Origin: Colius striatus
Lineage: Eukaryota; Chordata; Aves; Coliiformes; Coliidae
Length of the DNA stretch: 64,000 nt
Reading direction: 5' to 3'
NCBI RefSeq assembly: GCF_028858725.1
Contig: NC_084759.1
Location: forward strand, 86,968,944 to 87,032,943
Part shown: one piece after another, positions 50,328-62,000 of the stretch
Position numbering within the stretch: the stretch's first letter is position 1
How the letters are laid out: every line of letters begins with the position of its first letter
Position numbers and translations under genes: made by a program
Notes under the pieces: model-generated
What the model was told of the DNA's origin: nothing
What the model saw: only the letters and a program-made list of their open reading frames with translations
Databases searched by the model: none

Positions 50328-53300
50328 CTGCAAAGTAAGGGACTCATTTTATTAAAGCCTGTCACCTACTGCCTGGGCACTTCCAACTGGTAAATGGCAG
50401 AACCAGCCTCTTGGGTCTAAAAGCAGAGGAAGAGGGGGACAGTGAATAGGGCTCTACAGAGTGTGCTTTGTTTCAGCTGTAAGAACCAGGAGTGGACTTC
50501 TGCCTATGCTGCACGCTGTGCCTCTGCATCAGGGAAGCATCAAGGTAACTGCACTCAGCTCTCTTTTCTTCTCAGAGCTCTGACTGTTAATACAGCACAT
50601 GTCATTACCTATTGCAATAGCAAGAGGGGAAAAAAAATGGTGAAGTACTATATAAATCACCTAAACAAAACCATTGTGATGGAGCCAGAGTTAAAAGTAG
50701 ACTATTCCCTTTCTTGGCTGCCACGTGGAATAAACTCACCATGAGAAAATGGACAAGTGAGACAAAATCATTAGAGGTGGCTTTCCATGGTTCCTAATAA
50801 TAACCATTTACCTGCTGCTAACTCAAATTCAGGAGAACGAAGCCCCTGCTAATCATGGTGGAGTCCTTTCCTTACAAGTGATAAAAAAGGTTATTTGAGC
50901 TCCTGGGGAAGTGTGGCAGTAACAAATGTACATCTTTGGTGTTCTTTTTATCTTTTGCTTGAAGGAGTTAATGAACCAGAAGAAGATCCTTACACATGCA
51001 GTCAGTCAACATCATTCGTGTGAGGAAATAAATTCAGGCATCTGTGCCAGAATGGTGTCAGGACAGGAAAGCTGCCATGAAGAGATGGGTCCCAGGGGGG
51101 CGTTTGTAAGGTATGAAGCACTGAAATTCACCTTCTTCAGCTTTCTAACAAGTATGAGTGCTCTGAGTGTCTTGTTGAAATTTAGGGAGCTTGGCTATTA
51201 AATTCAAACTAAAACAAAGTTTGAAGCTAATCTACAGTCCTCACTACTCCTGCCTCATCTTACCCAGGAGAAATGTCTTCTACAAATTCAAATGCTAACT
51301 TTCCAAAGTTTTAACTAGAGTACTTGTGCTCATTATTTTTCTGAGTGCCAGTTCTAGACAGCATCTTTATTCAAGACATCTAAGGGTATGTTTCATCTTG
51401 ATTTAAGTGCCTTCCAGAACTGGAATACTGTCACTCATACACTGCAGTAAAAAGAAAGAAAAATCCTGAAATGTTAGTTTTAATAAAACATAAAATTAAC
51501 TTTCATTGAGAGCAGAGCAGATCATACCCCATACCCTTTTCCAAAATGTAGCTCCAGTAAAGGTTGTGGGGGGAGTGTGGGGTGGGCAGGGAATGAGATG
51601 TTACCAGAGCTCTTTATTTTCTGCAGAGCCACAAGAAAACCATTTCAACTTTAGTAAAAGTACTTTCATTTTTTATAAAAGAGAAACTCTTTGTGCTGTC
51701 TTCTTCCTTTTATAGAGGACAGGGTTTTTTTATTTTTTACAATCAAAAAACCCCCTCTCTGATTTGTCAGCATTTTTTATGGTCCCCCATTAAAACTTGC
51801 TCCATTTCCTCAGGCACATCACAGATGTTGCCTGAATTTTTCCTAAATAACTAGTGCTTTCCCTGCCAAAGAGGCCTTCGCTTTTGGCTCCTGTTGTCCT
51901 CCTGTCCTTAGGGAATGCTGGCACTTGAAGTCTCTCTTTCAAGTGAAAACCAACCCCCTGTCAGTCTAAAACCAAGTCAAAACAGTTTAGGCACCTTAGC
52001 AAAACTGCTGAGTGCTGTCATCAGCCTGGGGAGGCTGAGATAATTTCCCCTTTGAAATACTGGCCGTGTAATTTCTCCATGTGGGACTTGAAAGAGCAGC
52101 TGCTGGTTCCTTCTGGCCTGGCCACAGCCACCAGCAGCACTACACACAGGAGGAGCTCTCGCTGTCACCTGGCGCTGTGCTGGCAGCTGCTCCAGGGCTG
52201 CCCTTGAACAAGTGAATGTAGCCTGGCCAACTGCACCTGACCCACTCCAGCACAAACACACACATGCATGGAGTGGTTCTAGTGGCTGCATCAAAGGAAG
52301 ATGCAAACCTATAACATGATTGGAGGGATAAGCAAAGAGTTCAGATGAACTGACATTCACTCAGTTTGAGCAAAGGGACAAGGAAGACATGGCACTTGAA
52401 AGAGCAGCATAGACTTTGGCTTGTTTCACATTTAAAGGGGCTCTTGATTTTATAAACACCAAATGTCCATGAATTTGTAGGAGCTATTACGCAGACAGTG
52501 AGCGTATTCATCCTAAAACTAACTCATCATCACCCACCTTCCAGTGTCTAGCTATTGTACCTTAGAGTATGTGTCTTTAAGGAGTCACAGAATGGTAAGG
52601 GTTGGAAGAGACCTCTTGATCATCTAGTCCAAACCCTTGCTAAAGCAGGTTCACCTCCATCAGGTCACACAGGAATGCGTCCAGGTGGGTTTTGAAACTT
52701 CCAGAGGAGGAGACTCCACACCCTCCTTGGGCAGCCCGTGCCAGGCCTCCCTCACCCCCATAGGAAAGAAGATTGTCCTTGTGGTTAAGTAGAACTTCCT
52801 GTGTTCCAGCTTTTGAACCTTACCCCTAGTCCTGTCATGATGAACTACAGAAAAAAGTGTTGCCCCATCCTCAAGGTATTTAAAAGTGTTGAGGAGTTCC
52901 CTCATCAGTCATCTCTTTTCCAGGCTAAAGAGCCCCAAGTCTCATAGCCTTTCCTCATAAAAAAAAGATGTTCCAGTCCTCTGATTATCTTTGTAGCCCT
53001 AAGATGCAGGGAATCAAAAGCAATGCATCATGTGTGCTAAGCTACAAACACAAGAGCAGCTAGAGCCTACTTTACCTGAGTTGCAGGGCAAGAGATGGGG
53101 GCAGCAGCTTCACACCTATTCTTCCTATCTGTGCTGGGAAGACACCGACCAATTCCACTACGGTAACATGTCGGAGGTCCAAGCCACACTGTGCTGGCTG
53201 GAAGGGTTAGAAGAAGAAAGAGGTGTGTTAGTTATCAGTGACAGAACAGCAGGTTGCTCTGAGTGTGCAGACAGCCTTCTTATAGTAGTGAGAGATGGCT

Positions 53301-56300
53301 TAAACTGAAATGAGGGAGCATACTTGGAAAAGTCTCCAGTTCTCATGACAAAGAACTCACTCCATGGGACGTTAAATGATGGATTCTTAACTACTCCGAG
53401 AAAAACAACAGTCAGGGACCACCTAGGGGAAATAAAAGCTTGTCTTCGTAGTGCCATGAAAAGATGCCAGGGTCTTAAGCAGTGTGCCACTAATTTGGCA
53501 GTCAAACTAAAGGTGTGTGGAACAGAAGTTGACCGCAGAAAGCTTTCTTTTATGCCAACTTGTTTGACCACTGGCAAGTACCATAGTACTAAAAGTACTA
53601 TAGTCAAATAATTTCAAGTATTTTAAACTATTTCAGCTTGATCAATATATTGAATTTTCTTGCCAAGTGAATCTAATGGGGGGAAAGAAAAACTTATTTT
53701 TTCTTAATACAACTGTAACTTATGGCAGCATCTAACAACTTCATCATGTTCATAGCCCAAAGACTTTATACTGAATTTTGTTACAGTTGTGCGAAAAGAA
53801 AGAAGATAGAAGCACTTGCTACTGTGAAAGAATACAGGACTAGCTCCTTTCCCTGAGGATACAGGTAGTACATTTTTGAGATACATCCCTAAGTCTAGCA
53901 AGAACCCAACAAGAGCGTTACATTTACAATACTTCAGAAGGACAATTACCAGAAGTTGTGGAGGTTTTTTTGGAACAAAATACTTCAGTGCTGTCTCCAG
54001 CACTCTGGATGATTTCTTTCCCAAGTTTCAAGTCCCTTAGTTGCTGGTGCAATGGTTGTTTCTGAAGCTACTCACTCACACTTCCTTGCATTGTAGTTAC
54101 AAAGCCTGTAAACCTGGTCTGTGTGAACTGTGACCACAGAAGTGTGGGATAGATTGGGTTTTTTTCAGCTTCTGTAGGAGCTGAGTTAGGGAATGATTAT
54201 TGAGCAGAAGGTAATATTAAATTAATTTAGGGAGGATGGAAGAAGCTCAGAACTGCCTGGGATTCAGTGACTGGTCAGAGGCAGCAAAATCCAGAATGGA
54301 GCTGAATTAGGGACTGGGGGAGATGTTTCGACTCAAAACTCATGTAAAAAGGATTAATCCAGAAGCACTACTGCTTCAGTCAAGTCATGCACTTGCAAGG
54401 CAACAGCTAAGTTTGCAGATTTATACCAAATAGTGGAGCTTGTCTTGTATCTTTCTTTAAAAAAAAAACAAAAACAAAACAAAACAAACTTGCAATGTGC
54501 TTTACCTGCAGCATTCCCAGCTGCATCCTGTAGAAGAAGTTGGCTGCAGTAGGAGTTGAAATAATGAGCAGTCTCCGCTTCTCATAGAATTGATCCAGAA
54601 GTGCAGCTGCAGTCCTCACATTCACATTAATATTCATGGCTAGAATGAAATTGAAGACAAAAGTTTTAGAGCACACTGGAAACACATCTACTTCTAAAAG
54701 AACAAACTGTTAGAAGCACAAGAAGAAGAAATAATAATAAGGTAACGAGTGAAATATGGGTCTCATCGAAGCCAACAATTTTATCTTAAGCTGTTCTGGC
54801 TTGCTAGATGGACCGACTCCAGCATGGGAAGTTTTGTAGAGAGCTTTGAGCTATAACAGACTATCAGTTGTGAGGTATCCTAGGAAAGAGCAGCCAGTAG
54901 TGACAAGCTTCAGCTATAAGTGCAAATTGGTAGAGGAGACAAACCTGTTAAGTTTCTTACCTCTAGGGCATTAAAGTTTGGTGCTGTATTCCACTCCCCA
55001 TACCCTTCCCAAATTCTCACTGCTGTGAGAACCATGGTTCTGGCAGCCCTTCTGGAAAAGTGGTGCAATACTCACGTGCACAGGTTGGCTCCACTCCTGA
55101 CCACCCCAAATTGTACTGGCATACTCTAGCTGGGCTTCCCTGCAGTTCATAGCCACCAATGCAGGAAAATTCACATGTAGCACCATAGTTGTTGCCATCA
55201 CCCGAACACTTGATGTAGCCGTTATCTGGGGCATTCAGTTTCACACAGCGCCTGACTGGAAGCAAGAGGCAAAAAAAACCCCCAAGAGAGATGGGACATT
55301 ATTGTTATGGTCATGTACTTAATAACTCCAACCAGCTAAGAAACAAACCCCCTCTTAACTCATACATAAACAAAAATGATACAGATGTCCAGGTTAATGC
55401 ATGGTGGTAAAAGATCATGGAGCACAAAGAGAGCTGAAGCTTACACCTACAGGTTTCATCTCTGTATATTCAACTCCAGATTTCAAGATATGGATTTGTG
55501 AAAGGCCAGCCGTGCTTGACATATGTGAGTCAGCTGAAAATACTCCTCTGTATACTTGTTTCAGCAGCTCAGATGCCAAGTATTGGGGAGAAGGCAGCAG
55601 GAGGGAAGAGGTGCAGAGCTGGACAGAGCTGGAAGCAGGGCAGATGCGTGCAGCTCTTCCCTAATGTGTGCAACTTGCTGCAGGCCTGGCCCCAGGGGTT
55701 TTGAGCAAGACAGTGTTCTCCCTTTCAGCATCCACATACAGTTTAAATACACATATGCAGCCAAACGTGGAAAATAAGGACATTTCTCATATTGCCTACT
55801 AAGAGATACAAAACAGTAACTGTATGTACAGAGCAAAACATTGTTCTTACCTCTGACTTTAACAAGAAATTTGCAAGTGCCTTTGTTTTCAGCTCTGTCG
55901 TACACAGTGTATTGGATTTTGTGGTCGCCTTCTGGAAAATGTGACCCTGGTGGCAGGCCTTTCAAAATAACACTACAACAGGACAGACATCCATAAATTC
56001 ACCAGTATTTTTCTACTGACTGCTGTAAAAGCCTGAAGAGTGATGTTTGTGGCATACTAAGACCATCTGGCTGCACTGCACGGCTAAAGACTGAAAGTAA
56101 GCAAAGGAAGCTGTGCAGCAGCAACCAGAATCTTTAGATTTGCTACCAACAGCTCACCCTGGAGCTGTGCAAAAGGGTCCCCCAAACCTGCTTAGAGAAG
56201 GGAGGCAGAGTAGCCAGGGCCCACTTGCTTCCTATAAGACAATCCATAGTGTAGGCAAGCATCACACCGTGCTCAAAGGAACTCAAGCTTCCTTTTCCTT

Positions 56301-59085
56301 ACATAAGGAGATACTCCCTTGTAGCGGTTTTGCCCGGACCAGGTTTTGGTAGCTGGGGTGGTGGAGGAGGCTGCAGGGATCACAGAATCATAGAATGGTA
56401 GGGGTTGGAAGGGAACTTTAGAGATGGTTTCTTTAAACAAAGAGCTGCCAAAAGCTTCCCCTGTAGCTGATAGGGCTAATGCCAGTCAATTCTAAGATGG
56501 ACTCCACAGCTGACCCAGGCCTGGCCAATTAGTGATTGAGGTAATGTCTTTGTGATTAATGTATTGGAGAAGGAGAAGAAGTTACTGTGCAGTTGCTAAA
56601 CTGCAGCAGCAGCAGAAAGGAGATTGTGAGAACACCTCTGCAGACATCCCCCCCTGCAGCAGAGGGGGTTGGACTAGATGATCTCTAAAGGTCCCTTCCA
56701 ACCCCTACCATTCTATGATTCTATGACACCAAGGTCAGTGGAGAAGTTGTCTAGGCACTGGAAGAAAGACTCCCCTGTGACTTGTGGTGAAGACCATGGT
56801 GAGGCAGCTGTGCCCCTGCACTCCATGGAGTCCACCAAGGAGCAAAAATCCACTCACAGCCTGTGGAGGACCCAGGCAGGATTGGGTGGATGTCTGAAGG
56901 AGGCTGTGACTCTGTGGGAAGTCCACCCTGAAGCAAGTTCCTGGCAGGACCTGGGAGCCTGTGGGGAGAGAGGAGCCCAAGCCCGAGCAGGTTTGCTGTC
57001 AGGACTTGTGATCCCATGAGGGACTCAGGCTGGAGCAGTTTGGTACCTGAAGGACTGTTCTTGGGATGGATGACCCCATGAGAGGCCTCATGCTGGAGCA
57101 GTTCCTGAAGAACTGTAGCCTATGGGAAGGACCCACATTAGAGAAGTTCATGCAGGACTGTCTGCCATGGGAGGGACTCCACACTGTAACAGTGGGAAGT
57201 ATGAGGAGGCCTTCCCCTGAGAAGAAGCAGCAGCAAACTCCATTTGTAATGAACTGACCACAACACCCATTCCCTGCATTGCTGGGGGGAAAGGAAGGAG
57301 AGTCCTGAGAAGAAGGAAGGGTGGGGGGAGGTGTTAGGAAGATTCAGTTTTATTTTTCATCTCCCTGCTCTCTTCTGATGGTTCATTAATAAATCAAACC
57401 CTGTTCTCCCCAAGTTGAGTCTGTTTTGCCTGTGACACTAATTGCTGAGTGATCTCCCTGTCCTTATTTTGACTCAAAAACCTCTCATTATATTTCTCTC
57501 TCCCCTGCCCAGTTTAGGAGGGGAAGTGATATTACAACTTGGTGGGCGTCAGGCACCCAGCCAAGACTAAACCACAACGATCTTTTTTACCATGAACAAT
57601 CCACTGTCAGAACTGCTGCGTAACCCAGAGCTGGTGGAGTGCAAGAAAACTTCCAGCTTCTTAGAACGGGGTCATACCCATCAAAGCTTACAACTTTCAG
57701 ATTTTAAACTTAACCACTCCACTAATACAGAGTTAAAAGATGTAACTTGCTTAATGAAAAAAGCAGAATTTCAATACTCTTTCCATTACTATCATGTAGA
57801 TAGACTGTCATAAATCCTGCATGATAAAAATGGGAAAATCAGAGACAGTGGTATCATCACAAGTGCACCTTGCTCTTCTGGAAAATGTGACTGCGAAACC
57901 ATAAAAAATGACAAGGAAATTTTGAAGAAAGCAGCAAGTTTAAAGCTCCCTGAGTTCCAAATGAGAGGCATTACTGTACTTGGAAAGCCTCTGCAGAATG
58001 CTGTGACATCAGTACTCAGCACTACTTCATGAAAAAGTCTAAAGATGACTGCAGATATTGTTTTGTGACACAATTCATCTTGTTTGGTTTTGTTGTTTTT
58101 TTTTTTTTTTAAGATAGCCAAAATTGCCTCTGCTGCTACCTTCAGTGCACTATTATACAGGGAAGTTCTAGAGAAAGTCCAGCACAGGCCACTAAGATGG
58201 TCAAGGGACTGGAACATCTTCTTATGAGGAAAGGCTGCAGAAACTGGGGCTGTTCAACCTGGAGAAGAGTAGGCTGACGGGGGAATCTCATAAATATCTA
58301 CAAGTATTTGAAAGGTGTGTGTCAAGGTGACGGGACAACACTTTTTTTTTCTGTACTGTCCAGTGATAGGACTAGGGGTAATGAACAAAAGCTGGAACAC
58401 AAAAAGTTCCACTTAAGGAAAAAACTTCTTTGCTGTGAGAGTGAGGGAGCCCTGGCACAGGCTGCCCAGGGAGGATGTGGAGTCTCCTTCTCTGGAGATT
58501 TTCAAGAGCCACCTGGACACGTTCCTGTGTGACCTGATCTAGGTAGACCTGCTTGAGCAGGAGGGTTGGACTAGATGATCTTTAGAGGTCCCTTCCAACT
58601 CCTACTAGTCTGTGACTATCTCTTGTTATGTACAAAATTTAACTCACTCTAAGAAAATTTGTTATCTATGAGAAGAGACCCACAAAGCAGCTTTCCAAAG
58701 TATCACAGGTGCAGTCAAAATGCTACTGTCATTTATTTCATCAGCTCTAAAATAACGACAGTGATCTGCTACTCTTCTGCATGCCAGATCCTGAATGATT
58801 CAAGTGTTCAACTTTTAATTTTTCAATTAATCATGTGACAATTATAAATATGCATCTTGGATTAATTACCTGGCCATTCTCACCAGCTGAATTACTACCT
58901 AAAGACTCCCCTACGAATAAAAAAGAGAGAAGGCAAACATTTACAGATTTGCACCTACTCTGTCAGGATCCCATCAGCAGTGTCCCGTCCCTCAGGAGTG
59001 TCCCAGAACACTCTGGCCGTCAACTTGTTGGGCTCCGCGGTTTTCTCCTTCACGCTCGGGCACTGGATTCTTGGAGGTTCAGTAT
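50147..59085 (-). CDS. SRPX: SRPX, sushi-repeat-containing protein (3' six coding exons)
   Basis: Coding segments in transcript order: 59085-58959, 55972-55851, 55255-55076, 54639-54506, 53197-53076, 50327-50147. All junctions keep frame and the stop is TAG at 50149-50147, giving about 287 residues. The order is HYR domain, sushi domain 3, and a C-terminal DUF4174-like domain, which matches the SRPX/SRPX2 family. Human SRPX is about 464 residues with HYR starting near 177, so the remaining length matches almost exactly. SRPX is preferred over SRPX2 from [35 protein letters not shown] and [10 protein letters not shown] as remembered, and from its SYTL5 neighbour. SRPX is a secreted or membrane-associated protein reported as down-regulated in transformed cells. 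The signal peptide and sushi 1-2 exons lie beyond 64,000. Confidence 0.95.
50328..53075 (-). other. SRPX: SRPX last intron with one CR1
   Basis: An intron of 2.75 kb. The CR1 copy at 52584-52998 lies about 75 bases from the donor of the exon at 53076. The 127-codon minus-strand frame at 51977-52360 has no supporting feature. Confidence 0.82.
52584..52998 (-). repeat. CR1 LINE 3' fragment, antisense
   Basis: It begins GTCACAGAATGGTAAGGG and runs through CACCTCCATCAGGTCAC, CCTTGGGCAGCCCGTGCC and TCCAGGCTAAAGAGCCCC. About 415 bases are kept, including the decayed ORF2 end (an 81-codon minus frame at 52660-52905). Relative to SRPX it lies in the sense orientation. Confidence 0.9.
53076..53197 (-). 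CDS. SRPX: SRPX exon: DUF4174-like domain, middle
   Basis: The acceptor (minus) is TCTTCTTCTAACCCTTCCAG and the donor is CTCAG|GTAAAG. It encodes [40 protein letters not shown], and two bases of Arg completed by the last exon. The phases match on both sides. It was found from homology because the open frame is short. Confidence 0.95.
53198..54505 (-). other. SRPX: SRPX intron
   Basis: An intron of 1.3 kb. It contains an A-rich AAAAC microsatellite at 54458-54489 close to the upstream exon's donor. Otherwise it is unique; the 149-codon minus frame at 53158-53607 is not supported as coding. Confidence 0.82.
54506..54639 (-). CDS. SRPX: SRPX exon: start of DUF4174-like domain
   Basis: The acceptor (minus) is AATTTCATTCTAG and the donor is CTGCAG|GTAAAG. 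The first two bases CC join C from sushi 3, then [40 protein letters not shown] and GMLQ follow. RRLLI-STPTA is the start of the Rossmann-like C-terminal domain of SRPX proteins. Confidence 0.96.
54640..55075 (-). other. SRPX: SRPX intron
   Basis: A 436-base GT-AG intron with no repeat that I recognise. Confidence 0.85.
55076..55255 (-). CDS. SRPX: SRPX exon: sushi domain 3
   Basis: The acceptor (minus) is TTGCTTCCAG and the donor is TGTGCAC|GTGAGT; exactly 180 bases. It encodes [40 protein letters not shown] and [19 protein letters not shown]. Six cysteines are visible, against four in a minimal sushi module, together with the conserved GWSG tryptophan. One exon per sushi module is typical of this family. 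Confidence 0.97.
55256..55850 (-). other. SRPX: SRPX intron
   Basis: A 595-base intron. Several overlapping open frames on both strands around 55400-55780 reflect a GC-richer stretch and are not coding. Confidence 0.82.
55851..55972 (-). CDS. SRPX: SRPX exon: second half of HYR domain
   Basis: The acceptor (minus) is CTGTCCTGTTGTAG and the donor is GTCAGAG|GTAAGA. It encodes [20 protein letters not shown] and [20 protein letters not shown]. The PPGS-x-FPEGDH...[12 protein letters not shown] pattern is the classic hyalin-repeat (HYR) signature. The split codons match on both sides. Confidence 0.96.
56381..56425 (-). repeat. CR1 tail nested in the LTR
   Basis: It reads CACAGAATCATAGAATGG, TAGGGGTTGGAAGGGAAC and TTTAGAGAT. 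It interrupts the LTR between CTGCAGGGAT and GGTTTCTTTAA, with GAT at both edges as a possible short duplication. Confidence 0.85.
56648..56725 (+). repeat. Second CR1 tail nested in the LTR
   Basis: It reads GTTGGACTAGATGATCTC, AAAGGTCCCTTCCAACCC and TACCATTCTATGATTCTATG. It splits the LTR phrase GCAGACA / GACACCAAGG, with GACA at both edges. It is sense-oriented, opposite to the tail at 56381. Confidence 0.88.
58157..58617 (+). repeat. CR1 LINE 3' fragment, sense orientation
   Basis: It contains AAAGTCCAGCACAGGCCAC, CTGTTCAACCTGGAGAAGAG, GCCCTGGCACAGGCTGCCCAG and ends GGTCCCTTCCAACTCCTAC. It is a dead 5'-truncated copy about 340 bases from the HYR exon of SRPX. Confidence 0.9.
58959..59085 (-). 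CDS. SRPX: SRPX exon: first half of HYR domain
   Basis: The acceptor (minus) is CATTTATTTTGACAG and the donor is CTGACAGA|GTAGGT. It encodes [40 protein letters not shown] and LT. The first Asp needs a G from the preceding exon, and the last two bases GA join T of the exon at 55972. D-x-EPPRI-x-CP is the standard HYR opening. This exon is clearly richer in GC than its surroundings. Confidence 0.95.
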
Positions 59086-62000
59086 CTGTCAAAATAAATG
59101 TCACAGAAATGGGCTTGTGGGCATGTCTGATAGATATGCATTTTCTTCACAGCTCTTGCCCTCGTCAGTGCAAATGAGTGTATTTAGCTTTGAACTTTTA
59201 AAAAGGGGCACCCAAGGTTGCACCCAAGGAGCCTGACCTTTCTGTTTATCTGCTCTGCCTCTTTCTTTCATCTGTGTGATGGGTATTGGGACTAAGAACA
59301 TTTGTAAAGCAGACTGAACGTAAACCTCTTTCCATATGACAACTTTTCACGTTACTGTCAAATGGTTATTTTTTCCTGTAGTCACTGCAAAAAGAGAAAC
59401 AATGGAAGACTGATGCAGTTGACATTTTGCAGGGAATTGCTGCTGCCCTTGATTTTTTTTTTTCAAGTAATTCTTATAATAATGCCTTATAGGTTATATC
59501 AAACAAAAAGTAGACTGGGTAAGTTTTGAAAGCTTGCTTAACCGCTACCAGAACACTGTGACTATTAATCAGGAGTAAAGAAAGAGTGACAATGATAAAA
59601 GACCGTGACGGAGGACAAGGACAATGTACAGCTACTCATCTTCAGTCGCTTCTGTTGCCAATCCTGCCAGCATAGCAAAAATACATGTACACACCAAGTG
59701 TAAACACCATCACAATAATGAATTAAAACCAAACTGTCTTTAAGATCTTAGTCTCAGGGTTTATTTACCATCACTTGGGTTACACCCAAAATGAAGTCTA
59801 ATCCATGGACTTATATATCAGCTTTAAAAATGAACACAGAGACAGGATTGCTCTTTGCCTGCAAATGGAAAACAATCCCTAAAACGCTGTTTAAATTTAA
59901 ATTTTGTCTTTGCAGGGCAGACACAAAAAGTATAACCTGAATTTCTTTCAAAAAATAGCAATGGGAAGTAGTTTAGGTCTCTATAAATTATCAAACACAC
60001 AAAATAATTTCATAGACCCTCATATTCTACAAGCAACACACAATATTTTCTATCAGTTTAAGCAGGGCTGCAGCCCTGCTGTAGCCCCTTCAAACTTCTA
60101 GTGGTATGCCCAGAACCTGGGACTCCCAGAAACTGGCTTCTCCTAAATTCTTCTGTAAGAGTTTTCCTCCAATCCTTAACGCCACAGCCTTGTGAGGCAC
60201 TTACACAGGACGAGCTTCTGACTTTAAGTTTGCACAGGAGTGGGGAAGGAACAGGCACGTATTGTACCAAAGTTATTCAGAAAACATAAGGAATATCGCA
60301 AAATGCAATGTGTGAGGTTTTTTGTAAACAAATAAATACTTCCTACAGTATTGTGAGGATAACTGTTGATTTCATTGTAGAGTCTGCTAGATGGTGAAGA
60401 TAGCAAGAGTGGGTTCCCACTGCACAGAGTAGGAACAGTCACCAACAGCAGAATCCTCTACACAGCTTTTGAAGCTTCCTGTACTTTACAACCCTTTGCT
60501 CCCTTCACTGAAGATACATAAGCCACCTAGTTCTTCTCTAAAGCTTGTTTAACTTTTTCACTTTTTGAGTTCTTTCACTCCTACTTCCTTCTGCTGTCAG
60601 TACAAGGCAAGCAGAATTTTCAAGCATTCACTCTGTGTAGGAAGCACTTTGTCTCCTTTCCTCATGTTTCTTATTCACTCCTTTATTTTTAGAGTACCTT
60701 CCCATTAGGTGTGGAATTGTGCTCACATCACAGGCAGCGAAAGCTCTGTCCTCTATAAAACTCTCATAGCTCTCAGTAACAGAATTAGGGTAGGAAATAA
60801 CCCAGTCTCACCAAGGCTGCTTCTGGCTCTGGTTAGTTTACTGTGGCAACAGCTCATCACCGACTGTGCTATGGAGAGTGTACATTTATTCCAGCCTTAC
60901 ATTCATTTAAAAACAGAAGAGCATTTAAAGACACAGTGTTTTAAGCACTTAATTAATCAGAACGCTACTTAGCACGGAGAAGAATGGTTGGTATGAACTG
61001 GTTTGGACTTTCTCATTGTGAAGGTAAATAACACTGTTACTTTGGGAACCAACTCACCAAGCACTCAGTGGCCAAGCAGCCTTTTTAGCTTGACTTAAAA
61101 ATTCCTGGAAAAGATATTTTCTTTGGTCATTTCAGCTGCCTGTTTGCATTCAACAGGCACTCAGTGAACCTCACCAGAATAACTCAGCGTTGAAACGGAC
61201 CAAGAGAAAGCAGTCTACCAAAGAGACTCTTTAACTGCAGTGGCCACTGGGACATGTTAAACCAAACAATGTTTGGGTCTTTTTCGTCATGCCCTTGTAC
61301 AAAGCTGTAACAAGTCCACAGCATATTAAGCGCCTTGGTGACTGCCTGGCAGAAGAAAGATGGGTCTAAAAAAAACCCACAGCCCATTAAAATGTAGAGA
61401 AGGTGACCAGAGAACATCCAGGCAAACATACAGATGATAAAACTGAAACACACACACACTGCCCGCCCGCATCTTGCAGCAAAAGCCCTCAATAAAACTC
61501 CTGACATGAGCGAGGAGCCCATCTGCGGGTCGGAAAACTGATCTAGTACCAAAACAAAGCCTGGTGGAGGAACCCACAAGACTGATGACTGCTGGGAAGG
61601 TTTTATTAGAGGGAAAAATCATCCTGGAAGCATCAGAATGTCAGACTCTCTTGCTTCCTGAGCATTCCTGGCTGGAATTGGAGCCAGGCCCCGCTGCAAG
61701 GTGCCTGACTCCATACGACTAGTCTCACGCTTTTACTACAGCATCACAGCCGAAAGACCAAGCAGATCTCTTTAAGCTGTTTAGCAGGGTTACGCAGTAA
61801 ATGGGTGAATCTCACCTGCGAGGTTTAGAGCATGGGCAGGGAAACTGAGTTTCCATTAAAAAACTGGCCCTGTTCAGCCACATTCTTGTAAGCTGTCGCT
61901 TTTCTTGGCTACTTGGCAGCAGTAACTGGTGCTCTGGCTTCACAGTGAGAACAGGCATTGCAGACATGGCATTGGGAGGTCAGGAGATACCAAATTTTAA

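Larger units (their letters stand above)
56320..57580 (+). mobile_element. Solo LTR of an avian endogenous retrovirus, with nested CR1 tails
   Basis: It begins TGTAGCGGTTTTGCCCGG, passes AAGCTTCCCCTGTAGCTG and GACACCAAGGTCAGTGG, then repeated modules of about 45 bases (ATGGGAGGGACTCCACACTG type), a G/A-rich block, AATAAA at 57388-57393, GTCTGTTTTGCCTGTGAC, and ends near TAAACCACAACGA. I recognise this layout as a widespread bird LTR. No gag, pol or env sequence flanks it. The plus orientation is opposite to SRPX and opposite to the LTR at 8320. Open frames of 60-113 codons inside come from the modules and are not genes. The 3' boundary is uncertain by several bases and I could not confirm a target-site duplication. 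Confidence 0.75.
55973..58958 (-). other. SRPX: SRPX intron carrying an LTR and CR1 copies
   Basis: A 3-kb intron largely made of mobile DNA: a plus-strand solo LTR at 56320-57580 with two CR1 tails inside it, and another CR1 at 58157-58617. A T-rich run lies near 58096-58110. The rest is unique. Confidence 0.85.

Noticed and set aside
53158..53607. 149-codon minus-strand open frame
   Set aside because: It overlaps the SRPX exon only at its end, in a different frame, and continues into intron without splice logic or recognisable domain.
55556..55777. Overlapping open frames on both strands in a GC-richer patch
   Set aside because: They lie in the intron between the SRPX HYR and sushi-3 exons, without conserved sequence.
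56678..57019. 113-codon plus-strand frame and several antisense frames
   Set aside because: They fall within the CR1 tail and LTR modules at 56320-57580; repeat-derived and non-coding.
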